NCBI RefSeq assembly: GCF_002251365.1
Contig: NZ_NPJH01000008.1
Span: 1-63,255 of the forward strand
DNA: 63,255 bases
Reading direction: 5' to 3'
From: Prevotella sp. P3-122
GTDB lineage: Bacteria; Bacteroidota; Bacteroidia; Bacteroidales; Bacteroidaceae
The position numbers and the translations under genes were made by a program. The notes under the pieces were generated by a model, which searched no databases, was not told where the DNA came from, and saw only the letters and a list, made by a program, of their open reading frames with translations. How positions within the stretch are numbered: the stretch's first letter is position 1; every line of letters starts with the position of its first letter. Positions 18,128 to 25,417 of the stretch are shown piece by piece.

Positions 18128-19411
18128 TTAATCTTTCAGACAACCGATAGGTACAACTAACACTCCATCCTCAGGGCGCTTATATGCATAGTCACCTACG
18201 CCAGTAAGAACCATCAGGAATGAAGGTTTCTTCATCTTAGTAGTATCTAATTTGTTCGCTAATAATTGCAAATTCTCTGCACTTTCTTTTATCAAAGTGT
18301 CGCCTCCCAACTTGATTTCTATGAGTCCGTAAGAACCATTTTCAAGATGAACTACGGCATCACATTCAAGATTACTCTTGTCGCGATAATGATAAACAGT
18401 GCCGCCTAAAGCATCTGCATATACTCTTAAATCGCGAACACAAAGCGTCTCAAAGAGCAATCCAAAAGTGTTCAAGTCATTGATAAGGTCGTCAGGACCG
18501 AGACCGAGAGCAGCAGTAGCTATGGAAGGATCAATAAAATACCTTGTATCAGAAGTGCGAATGGCTGTCTTGGAACGTAAGTTCGGATTCCATGCAAGTG
18601 AATCTTCAATTACGAATATCTTTTTCAGAGCTTTGATGTAAGAATAGATAGTGTTTTCGCTAAGTTCATCACTTTCATTAGCCCTGATGTCCGCCAGTAT
18701 AGTACCAGCACTTGCCTGAGATCCTTGATTCCTGGAATAAGAACGCATAAGTCTTTTCGTCAGTTCCGGATCACGCTCAACATCATCAACTCTGGAAATG
18801 TCATAACGGTATACAGCTTCATAATATTCTTTTGCTTGCAACAATGCAGCCTTTTTACTTTTCTTTAGAGTTGCTTTTGGCCAACCTCCTCTACAAGTCA
18901 GAAATGCCAACTGGTCAATATCTATCTTGCTCGCTCCATCTACGGAGTCTGCGTTTTTAAATAAAGCACCAAGACTAACATCACCCGAAGAGTCTCCTGA
19001 TTCCCACAAACTCATCGTGCGAAGTTTAAGCCATGACATACGCCCCGTACCAGAATGGAAAATCTCATCCTGTTTTGGTGGTACAGCCGAGCCAGTAAGC
19101 ATAAACTGTCCATCTTCATCTCTCTTGTCCACTTCATTTCTGACAGCATCCCAGAATTGGGGAGCCAGCTGCCATTCATCGATGAGTCTCGGCGTCTCAC
19201 CTTGCAGAAGACGTTTGATGTTTGTTTGTGCCATGGCGAGGTTCTGACTCTTTGTTTCAGGATCAGCCATATACAAAATACTTTTTGCTTGCTGGGTTGC
19301 AAGCGTAGTCTTTCCACAATATTTAGGTCCTTCAATGAGAACGGCACCCATTGCTTCAAGTTTATCTGCCAAAATCTGATCGGCTATACGATTCTTGTAT
19401 TCTTTCATCTT
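18128..19411 (-). CDS. ATP-binding protein with AAA_14 and DUF4143 domains
   Basis: Start at 19411 (MKEYKNR) gives 427 aa; an ATG at 19459 lies in the promoter region. The N-terminal AAA_14 domain has the P-loop EGPKYCGKTTLA (near 25) and Walker B-like RLIDEWQLA. A central winged-helix-like part follows, then DUF4143 with LECDAVVHLENGSYGLIEIKLG, which resembles a PD-(D/E)xK nuclease core. This is a common, poorly understood family, often variable between strains. It ends only 7 bp before the response regulator, so it may lead that operon. Function unknown. Confidence 0.85.
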   Translation of the reverse strand, partial: KMKEYKNRIADQILADKLEAMGAVLIEGPKYCGKTTLATQQAKSILYMADPETKSQNLAMAQTNIKRLLQGETPRLIDEWQLAPQFWDAVRNEVDKRDEDGQFMLTGSAVPPKQDEIFHSGTGRMSWLKLRTMSLWESGDSSGDVSLGALFKNADSVDGASKIDIDQLAFLTCRGGWPKATLKKSKKAALLQAKEYYEAVYRYDISRVDDVERDPELTKRLMRSYSRNQGSQASAGTILADIRANESDELSENTIYSYIKALKKIFVIEDSLAWNPNLRSKTAIRTSDTRYFIDPSIATAALGLGPDDLINDLNTFGLLFETLCVRDLRVYADALGGTVYHYRDKSNLECDAVVHLENGSYGLIEIKLGGDTLIKESAENLQLLANKLDTTKMKKPSFLMVLTGVGDYAYKRPEDGVLVVPIGCLKD

Positions 19412-19430
19412 GATGATTTTTTCTTGGGTG

Positions 19431-19438
19431 TAAAGGTA
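19431..19438 (-). promoter_or_regulatory. Likely -7 box of the DUF4143 ATPase operon
   Basis: Minus-strand TACCTTTA at 19431-19438 differs from TAnnTTTG at the last base. It lies about 20 nt before the ATG at 19411 and so supports that start. Confidence 0.4.
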
Positions 19439-19477
19439 ATACTTTTCTATGAAAATCATGCATATTTTAATAACAAA

Positions 19478-19569
19478 TGTGACGTTTGGCTTGATTTTAA
19501 TGTGGCATCTGGCTTAATTTTGATGTTACACATGGCAAAACACTCGTATTACACATGGCATTAGTGTGT
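19478..19569. repeat. Four imperfect 23-bp direct repeats upstream of the export operon
   Basis: Units begin at 19478, 19501, 19524 and 19547 and share TGTnACanTGGC-like cores: TGTGACGTTTGGC, TGTGGCATCTGGC, TGTTACACATGGC and TATTACACATGGC. Units 1-2 also share TTRATTTTRA; units 3-4 share TTACACATGGCA exactly. They look like an array of protein-binding sites in the 327-bp gap between the DUF4143 ATPase and tolC-like gene. Confidence 0.75.
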
Positions 19570-19622
19570 TTTTGGGATAATTGCACAATTTCGTTCATTT
19601 TTCCCAGCTAGTAACGTGAAAG

Positions 19623-19662
19623 TGTATTATTTTAATACAGAAAAGTGTATTGTTTTAATACA
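19623..19662. promoter_or_regulatory. Two tandem 17-bp palindromes, candidate operator sites
   Basis: TGTATTATTTTAATACA at 19623-19639 and TGTATTGTTTTAATACA at 19646-19662 are TGTATT-N5-AATACA palindromes whose centres are 23 bp apart. They lie 28 bp upstream of the -33 element of the export-operon promoter, a usual place for an activator. The neighbouring response regulator is the first candidate to bind them. Confidence 0.7.
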
Positions 19663-19689
19663 ATCGTACTTTGGCGAGGTAAAAATCCA

Positions 19690-19719
19690 TTGGTATTTGT
19701 GACCATGATTGTAATTTTG
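19690..19719 (+). promoter_or_regulatory. Promoter of the TolC/HlyD/ABC export operon
   Basis: TTG at 19690-19692 and TAATTTTG at 19712-19719, spacer 19 bp. The tolC-like ATG at 19739 lies about 14 nt after the expected start of transcription. Confidence 0.75.
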
Positions 19720-19738
19720 CAGTACAAAAATCAGCAAG

Positions 19739-21058
19739 ATGAAAAGATTCGCGTACATATTATCATTTTCAATCTGCCTTACAGCACAGGCACAAAAGCT
19801 ATGGACAGTCGATGAATGCATGCAGTATGCTGTCATGCATAACCATGAGGTGCGACTGCAAAGCATAGGGCTTGATGACTATAAAGCAGAAAAGGTAAGA
19901 GCAATTGGTTCGTTCCTACCTGCAGCAGAAGGAAACATTGGAGGCCAGTACAACTTTGGTCGCGCCATTGACCCTGAGACTAACACCTACACCAATGTCA
20001 GCACATTCTACAATTCGTATGGGCTGAGTGTAGGCATTCCTGTTTTCGATGGATTCCAACGTTACAACAACTTGCGTGCTGCAAAGGCGAATGTACTGAT
20101 GGGCAAGAGTCTGTTGATGGCACAGAAGGATGCCACGGCACAGAAGGTCCTGGAAACTTACACGCTCTCGCTATATTATAAAGGATGTATAGAATTTGCT
20201 ACCCAGAAGAGAGCCGAGAGCGAGATGCTCCTTCGCCAGACCAAGGTTATGGCAGAAGTCGGACAGAAGGGCGAAACAGATGTGGCACAGATGCAAGCCA
20301 CATACGCTGCTGATGACTACGAGGTGACTCACCAGCAAGGGTTGTACGACAATGCTATCTTGACATTGAAACAGTTGATGAATTACCCGATAAATGATAC
20401 ACTCGAAATTACAGATTGCAAGGAAGAATCTTTGGAGGTTACCTGTGCTGAGGTCTTTGATATTTATGAGCATGCAAAGCTCTTTTATCCAGACATCAAG
20501 CAGGCTGAATACAATTTGCAGTCAGCCAAGTATGCTTATCACTCCAGCAAAGGTGCCTTATTCCCATCCATATCTTTAGGAGCTGGTGTATCTACTACTT
20601 ACTACAAGCAGCTGAATGTGCCACATACTACCAGTTTTAGGGAACAGTTCCGCAACAATGCCGGTCAGTATATCTATGCCACGCTCTCCATACCTATTTT
20701 TAATAGATTGAACACACTTACCAATATTCGCCGACAGCGCAACAATGTTCGACGAGCAGAAGAAGAATTAGAGTATCGAAGCAATGAACTGCAAAGGCTG
20801 ATACAGGAAGCCGTTACAGATCAGGAGAACAGCCGTAAGGAAACTATGAAGATGACGGCAAAAGTGGAGTCAGACAGCATTGCCTCACGCTTGACCATCC
20901 GAAAGTACGAAGAGGGATTAGCATCTTCTATTGATGTACAAACGCAGACAGTCACTTTGCTACAAAGCAAGGCTCAACTGTTGCAATGCCAACTTACATA
21001 TTTATATAAGACACGCATGTTGAATTATTACAAAGGAACACCACTATGGACAGAATAA
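19739..21058 (+). CDS. TolC-family outer-membrane efflux protein
   Basis: 439 aa with a signal peptide ending AQA near residue 18. It has the repeated long-helix pattern of outer-membrane factors: WTVDECMQYAVMHNHEVRLQ at the start, a YGLSVGIPVFDGFQRYNNLRAA strand-helix junction (near 105), and the equivalent IYATLSIPIFNRLNTLTNIRRQRNN in the second half. It should form the trimeric channel for the adaptor and MacB-like permeases encoded next. It overlaps the following gene by 13 bp. Confidence 0.93.
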   Translation: MKRFAYILSFSICLTAQAQKLWTVDECMQYAVMHNHEVRLQSIGLDDYKAEKVRAIGSFLPAAEGNIGGQYNFGRAIDPETNTYTNVSTFYNSYGLSVGIPVFDGFQRYNNLRAAKANVLMGKSLLMAQKDATAQKVLETYTLSLYYKGCIEFATQKRAESEMLLRQTKVMAEVGQKGETDVAQMQATYAADDYEVTHQQGLYDNAILTLKQLMNYPINDTLEITDCKEESLEVTCAEVFDIYEHAKLFYPDIKQAEYNLQSAKYAYHSSKGALFPSISLGAGVSTTYYKQLNVPHTTSFREQFRNNAGQYIYATLSIPIFNRLNTLTNIRRQRNNVRRAEEELEYRSNELQRLIQEAVTDQENSRKETMKMTAKVESDSIASRLTIRKYEEGLASSIDVQTQTVTLLQSKAQLLQCQLTYLYKTRMLNYYKGTPLWTE

Positions 21059-22296
21059 TAGAAAAGAAACGAGGGCTGCAGAAGAAGCACATCCCTTACA
21101 TAGCAGGAGGAGCATTCGTGCTGATAGTTCTGTTGTGGATTGTATTCGGCAATCACCAGAGCACCTTGCAGGTTGATGCAGAGGATGTCACCATCAGCAA
21201 TGTCACACAAGGCGAGTTCAAGGATTATGTCCGACTGAACGGGACGGTCATCCCTATCCAAGTGGTGCAAATCTCTCCCGAAGAGGGTGGCATCGTGATG
21301 GAGAAGGTGGCAGAGGAAGGTCAGAAAGTAAAGAAAGGCGATGTCATCATCCGTCTCTCCAACAGCAACCTCGACCTGCAGATTCTCAATGCCGAAGCAG
21401 AGTTGGCAGAGAAGCAAAACCTCCTTCGCAACACGCAGGTAGCTATGCAGCAAGACAAACTGAACAACGAAACGGAGAACGCCTCATTAGAGATGGACGT
21501 AGTACGCAAGCGCAGAGCCTTCGAGCAGAACGAACGACTCTACAAGGAAAAGCTTATCTCCAAGGAAACCTATCTTCAGGCAAAGGAGGATTATGAGCTA
21601 TCCCAAAAGAAGCAGACACTCATTGGTGAGCGACTAAAGAAGGATGCGCAGTACCGCAGTATACAGATGGAGCAGATGGAGGACAACCTCTCCAATATGC
21701 AGCGTAACGTGGTGTTGGTGCGCGAACGTAAAAGCAAGCTTGAGGTGCGCTCCACGATTGATGGTGAGTTAGGATTGCTGGATGTGGCACTCGGACAGAG
21801 CATCACCCCAGGGCAGACGATAGGTCAGGTGAATGACCTGAGTGACTTCAAGATAGAGGCGCAGATAGACGAGCACTACATCGACCGCATCAAGGTTGGT
21901 CTCTCTGCTACCTTCGAGCGCGATGGCAAAGCGTACGACCTTCTTGTTCGTAAGGTTTATCCTGAGGTTCGCCAAGGCAAGTTCCGCACAGATTTGGTGT
22001 TCAGTAGCAACCGCCCTGGCAATATCCGCTCTGGGCAAACCTATTACCTGAACCTTGAATTAGGCAAACCCACGCAAGCGGTCCTCATACCTAAGGGCAC
22101 CTTCTTCCAAACCACAGGTGGTAATTGGATATTCGTGCTTGATAAGAGTGGTACCACAGCCTACCGTCGGAATATCCGCATCGGTCGTCAAAATCCTCAG
22201 TATTATGAGGTGGAGGAAGGACTGGAACCTGGCGAACGAGTCATTACAAGTGGATATGAAGTATTTAAGGACAATGAAATATTAAAACTGAAATAA
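21046..22296 (+). CDS. Periplasmic adaptor (HlyD/MacA-type membrane fusion protein)
   Basis: 416 aa. An N-terminal membrane helix (about 18-37) anchors it in the inner membrane. A biotinyl-lipoyl-like half (VVQISPEEGGIVMEKVAEEGQKVKKGDVIIRL) is split from its partner (LEVRSTIDGELGLLDVALGQSITPGQTIGQV) by a long coiled-coil hairpin (about 110-225). A beta-barrel region and C-terminal membrane-proximal part follow. It joins the ABC permeases to the TolC-type channel. Confidence 0.93.
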   Translation: MDRIIEKKRGLQKKHIPYIAGGAFVLIVLLWIVFGNHQSTLQVDAEDVTISNVTQGEFKDYVRLNGTVIPIQVVQISPEEGGIVMEKVAEEGQKVKKGDVIIRLSNSNLDLQILNAEAELAEKQNLLRNTQVAMQQDKLNNETENASLEMDVVRKRRAFEQNERLYKEKLISKETYLQAKEDYELSQKKQTLIGERLKKDAQYRSIQMEQMEDNLSNMQRNVVLVRERKSKLEVRSTIDGELGLLDVALGQSITPGQTIGQVNDLSDFKIEAQIDEHYIDRIKVGLSATFERDGKAYDLLVRKVYPEVRQGKFRTDLVFSSNRPGNIRSGQTYYLNLELGKPTQAVLIPKGTFFQTTGGNWIFVLDKSGTTAYRRNIRIGRQNPQYYEVEEGLEPGERVITSGYEVFKDNEILKLK

Positions 22297-22306
22297 AAAA
22301 GACAAA

Positions 22307-24637
22307 ATGAAAAGTTATTTTACATTCTTATCAAGAAACAAAGTCTATGCTGCCATTGAGATGTTGGGATTGGCTCTTGCATTCGGATTCATCATCATTC
22401 TTGCAGCTTACGCAAGAACAGAATTCGGCGTAGGTACTAAGCAACCACTTTCCAAGCAACTCTATGCCATCGGTATGGAAAACAGTTTTGGCATGACGCT
22501 CGGCACGGCAGAGGAGTTCTTCCCCTCGATTCCGGAAATCAAGTCATGGACAAGAATTGCGTATCTGGAAGACAAAGACATTACGATTGGTGACAATTAC
22601 TATTCGGTGAAGGCTGTGGCTGTGGACAGCAACTTCTTACAGCTGTTTGACTATCGCTTGAGGGGGTGCAACAAGAATAGAATTCTAACATCTGCTGATG
22701 AAATCCTTATCTCGGAGAACTTTGCCAAGAAGGCTTTTGATGGCGAGGATCCTATTGGACGTACCATCACCCAAAAGGACAAAAACTATACTATCGCAGG
22801 AATCATAGAGGACTTCGGACCGTGTGACGTGTTCAATTACTGTGATGTCTTTATGTGCATGAGTGTCATGGAAGGCATTGTGCCAAAGATGGATCAGTTT
22901 GGCTCGACTCAAACTTTTGTCACCTTAGCTGATGGTGCAACCCCTGACAGCATCGCCCTAAAGCTCCTTGACAAGTATTGTGGCTATTGGGACTTCTACA
23001 AGCGTGATGCATCACAGGGTGACTTATTCTATGGTTCTTCTCTTACCCGTCTGGATAACATCTATTTCAGCGGATTTGAGTCGTGGGGCGACATCAGGGT
23101 TGGAAAGAAGAAGACTGTGGAAATATTGCTCGTCGTTGCATTAGTGCTACTCGTCTCCGCTATCTTCAATTACATCAACCTCACGGTTGCGCAAGCAGGA
23201 AAAAGGGCGAAAGAGATGGCAACACGAAGGCTTATGGGAGAATCACAGATGGGCATTATGCATCGCTATATCCGCGAGTCCTTTGTATTCACATTTGGAT
23301 GTTTTGCTCTTGGTTGTGTTCTCGCATACTGCCTAAAACCATTAATGAATGAGCTGCTCACTACTGACATACAACTTCAAGTTGACTGTACTTCAGCCAT
23401 TCTTGCCTTTATGCTCATCTGTATTATTTCGTTGATTTCAGGAACTCTTCCTGCATTGATTTCCTCACGATTCAAACCAATCGATGTAGTTAAGGGCAGT
23501 TTCCGCTTCCGTAACAAGATGGTGTTTAGTAGAGTATTCATCGTGTGTCAGAACGTTATAAGCACAGTGCTGATAGCGGTCGCCTTGACCATGGCCATCC
23601 AGATGCGGCATCTTGTCAATCTTCCTTGCGGATACAACAACGAAAACCTGATTGAATTGTATACGTACACTTTAGGATTCCCAGATATGGATGCACCAAA
23701 CGAACTCGCCAAACGTCTGAGAAGTCTTCCCTGTGTTGAAGAAGTCGGCAGGTATATACACAATCCTTTTAATTGTTCCCATAACGGCCTCGAAGAAAAT
23801 GAAAAGACGTCATGGATATCCTTGTCCTCTCTTGATTCAACAAGTTTCAAGTTATTAGGATTCAAAGTCGTTGAACAATATTCTGCTCCGCTTAATGGAA
23901 CTTGTTGGTTCACAGAAGATGCAAAAAAGCGTTATGGCATTACTGAACAGAATAGGGATTTAGGATGCATGAGTGAAGGTGTACCAGAATACCAATGTTG
24001 CGGTATCATCGCTGATTACCGATCAAGAGATGCGCTAACCACACCGGTGAATGATTCTCATAATGTGGTGATGATCAAAAATGATCTATGTGCAGGATTG
24101 CTAATCAAGGTAACGGGCGATAGGAAGAAGGCCGCTGATGCGGTGGCTGACGTTTGGCGCAAGGTGGCGAAGGAATACCTGGGTGTTCCAAAGGAACCAC
24201 AGATGAATTACCTTGATGACCAACTCAACAATGCCCTCACAGGAGAACGCAACACGATGACACTTGTCTGCATCTTTACGGGATTGTCTGTCCTTATCTC
24301 CGCTCTTGGGCTCTTCGCCATGTCCATCTATTACGCCGAGCAACAAAAGAAGTCAATTGCCTTGCACAAGATAGCTGGAGCAGAGACACATCAAGCTGTA
24401 CTCAAACTGTCTCGCCCATTCGTGGTTGCCTCGCTCATAGCCATAGTGATTGCGACTCCAATAAGCATAAAGTTGATGCAGCACTATCTTGAAGGTTTTT
24501 ATAACAGAATACCGTTCCCATGGTGGGTGCTGATTGCCGCCGCGATGATTTCTCTTGCGATAAGCGTATTCAGCATTCTGAGTCAAATTCTCAAAACAGC
24601 TTGTGCAAATCCTATAGACAGTATCAAGACCGAATAA
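22307..24637 (+). CDS. MacB/FtsX-like ABC transporter permease 1
   Basis: 776 aa. One N-terminal helix precedes a periplasmic core domain (about 45-260, containing GEDPIGRTITQKDKNYTIAGIIEDFG, a usual MacB_PCD phrase). An FtsX block of three helices follows (EILLVVALVLLVSAIFNYINL; EMATRRLMGESQ is the coupling-helix region), then a second core domain and a terminal FtsX block (ending NPIDSIKTE). The doubled layout is typical of Bacteroidetes MacB-like permeases and suggests one chain carries two half-permeases. Cargo unknown. Confidence 0.9.
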   Translation: MKSYFTFLSRNKVYAAIEMLGLALAFGFIIILAAYARTEFGVGTKQPLSKQLYAIGMENSFGMTLGTAEEFFPSIPEIKSWTRIAYLEDKDITIGDNYYSVKAVAVDSNFLQLFDYRLRGCNKNRILTSADEILISENFAKKAFDGEDPIGRTITQKDKNYTIAGIIEDFGPCDVFNYCDVFMCMSVMEGIVPKMDQFGSTQTFVTLADGATPDSIALKLLDKYCGYWDFYKRDASQGDLFYGSSLTRLDNIYFSGFESWGDIRVGKKKTVEILLVVALVLLVSAIFNYINLTVAQAGKRAKEMATRRLMGESQMGIMHRYIRESFVFTFGCFALGCVLAYCLKPLMNELLTTDIQLQVDCTSAILAFMLICIISLISGTLPALISSRFKPIDVVKGSFRFRNKMVFSRVFIVCQNVISTVLIAVALTMAIQMRHLVNLPCGYNNENLIELYTYTLGFPDMDAPNELAKRLRSLPCVEEVGRYIHNPFNCSHNGLEENEKTSWISLSSLDSTSFKLLGFKVVEQYSAPLNGTCWFTEDAKKRYGITEQNRDLGCMSEGVPEYQCCGIIADYRSRDALTTPVNDSHNVVMIKNDLCAGLLIKVTGDRKKAADAVADVWRKVAKEYLGVPKEPQMNYLDDQLNNALTGERNTMTLVCIFTGLSVLISALGLFAMSIYYAEQQKKSIALHKIAGAETHQAVLKLSRPFVVASLIAIVIATPISIKLMQHYLEGFYNRIPFPWWVLIAAAMISLAISVFSILSQILKTACANPIDSIKTE

Positions 24638-24654
24638 TTATAAAATTCAAGAAT

Positions 24655-25329
24655 ATGATTAAGTTAGAAAACATTCAGAAAGTATTCCGCACTGAGAATG
24701 TGGAGACAACAGCATTGAATGGCGTAAGCCTGGAAGTGAAGGAAGGTGAGTTCGTGGCTATCATGGGCCCTTCGGGTTGTGGCAAGTCAACACTCCTGAA
24801 CATCCTTGGTTTGCTCGACAATCCCGATAGTGGCAACTACTACCTCGCTGGCGAGGAGGTGGGACACCTCAAAGAGAAGGATCGTACCAAGTATCGCAAA
24901 GGACGTATCGGCTTCGTGTTCCAGAGTTTCAACCTCATCGACGAACTGACCGTGGAGGAGAACATCGACCTGCAGCTCAAGTACCTCAAGGTGCCAAAGG
25001 CAGAGCGCAAGGAGCGAGTGCTGGAAATCCTTCGTAAGGTCAACCTCTCTCAGCGTGCTACCCACTATCCTCAGCAACTCTCTGGTGGTCAGCAGCAGCG
25101 TGTAGCCATTGCCCGTGCCGTGGTGGGCAAACCAAAACTGATCCTTGCCGATGAGCCAACAGGTAACCTCGATTCAAAGAATGGTCTCGAAATCATGGAA
25201 CTGTTCTCGCAGCTCAATGCCGAAGGCACAACAATCGTGATGGTAACCCACAGCCAGCACGATGCAGCCTACGCCAATCGCATCATCAACCTCTTCGATG
25301 GTGAGGTGGTAGAGAATACCATATTGTAG
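24655..25329 (+). CDS. ABC transporter ATP-binding protein 1 (MacB/LolD type)
   Basis: 224 aa from ATG 24655, in frame with a longer upstream opening that overlaps the permease and is not needed. Motifs: MGPSGCGKSTLLN (Walker A, near 38), Q-loop VFQSFNLIDELT, signature LSGGQQQRVAIARA, Walker B LILADEPTGNLD and H-switch VTHSQHD. From codon 9 on it is nearly identical to the copy at 27796 (about ten base differences), while the first eight codons differ. It drives permease 1, or could be interchangeable between both permeases. Confidence 0.94.
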   Translation: MIKLENIQKVFRTENVETTALNGVSLEVKEGEFVAIMGPSGCGKSTLLNILGLLDNPDSGNYYLAGEEVGHLKEKDRTKYRKGRIGFVFQSFNLIDELTVEENIDLQLKYLKVPKAERKERVLEILRKVNLSQRATHYPQQLSGGQQQRVAIARAVVGKPKLILADEPTGNLDSKNGLEIMELFSQLNAEGTTIVMVTHSQHDAAYANRIINLFDGEVVENTIL

Positions 25330-25350
25330 TCCCCTCCCATCCCCTCCCGG

Positions 25351-25367
25351 CCTCCCCGAGGGGGAGG
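25351..25367. other. GC-rich hairpin between the two halves of the ABC operon
   Basis: CCTCCCC at 25351-25357 and GGGGAGG at 25361-25367 form a tight stem with a GAG loop, in a C-rich setting (CCCCTCCCATCCCCTCCC). TGTTTTGATT follows, so weak or partial termination after ATPase 1 is possible. Such CTCCCC/GGGGAG elements recur in Bacteroidales genomes; a second, related one is at 39410-39432. Confidence 0.55.
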
Positions 25368-25417
25368 AGTGTTTTGATTACTTATATTCTATCTGAAAAC
25401 ATAATGATTACAGAAGC

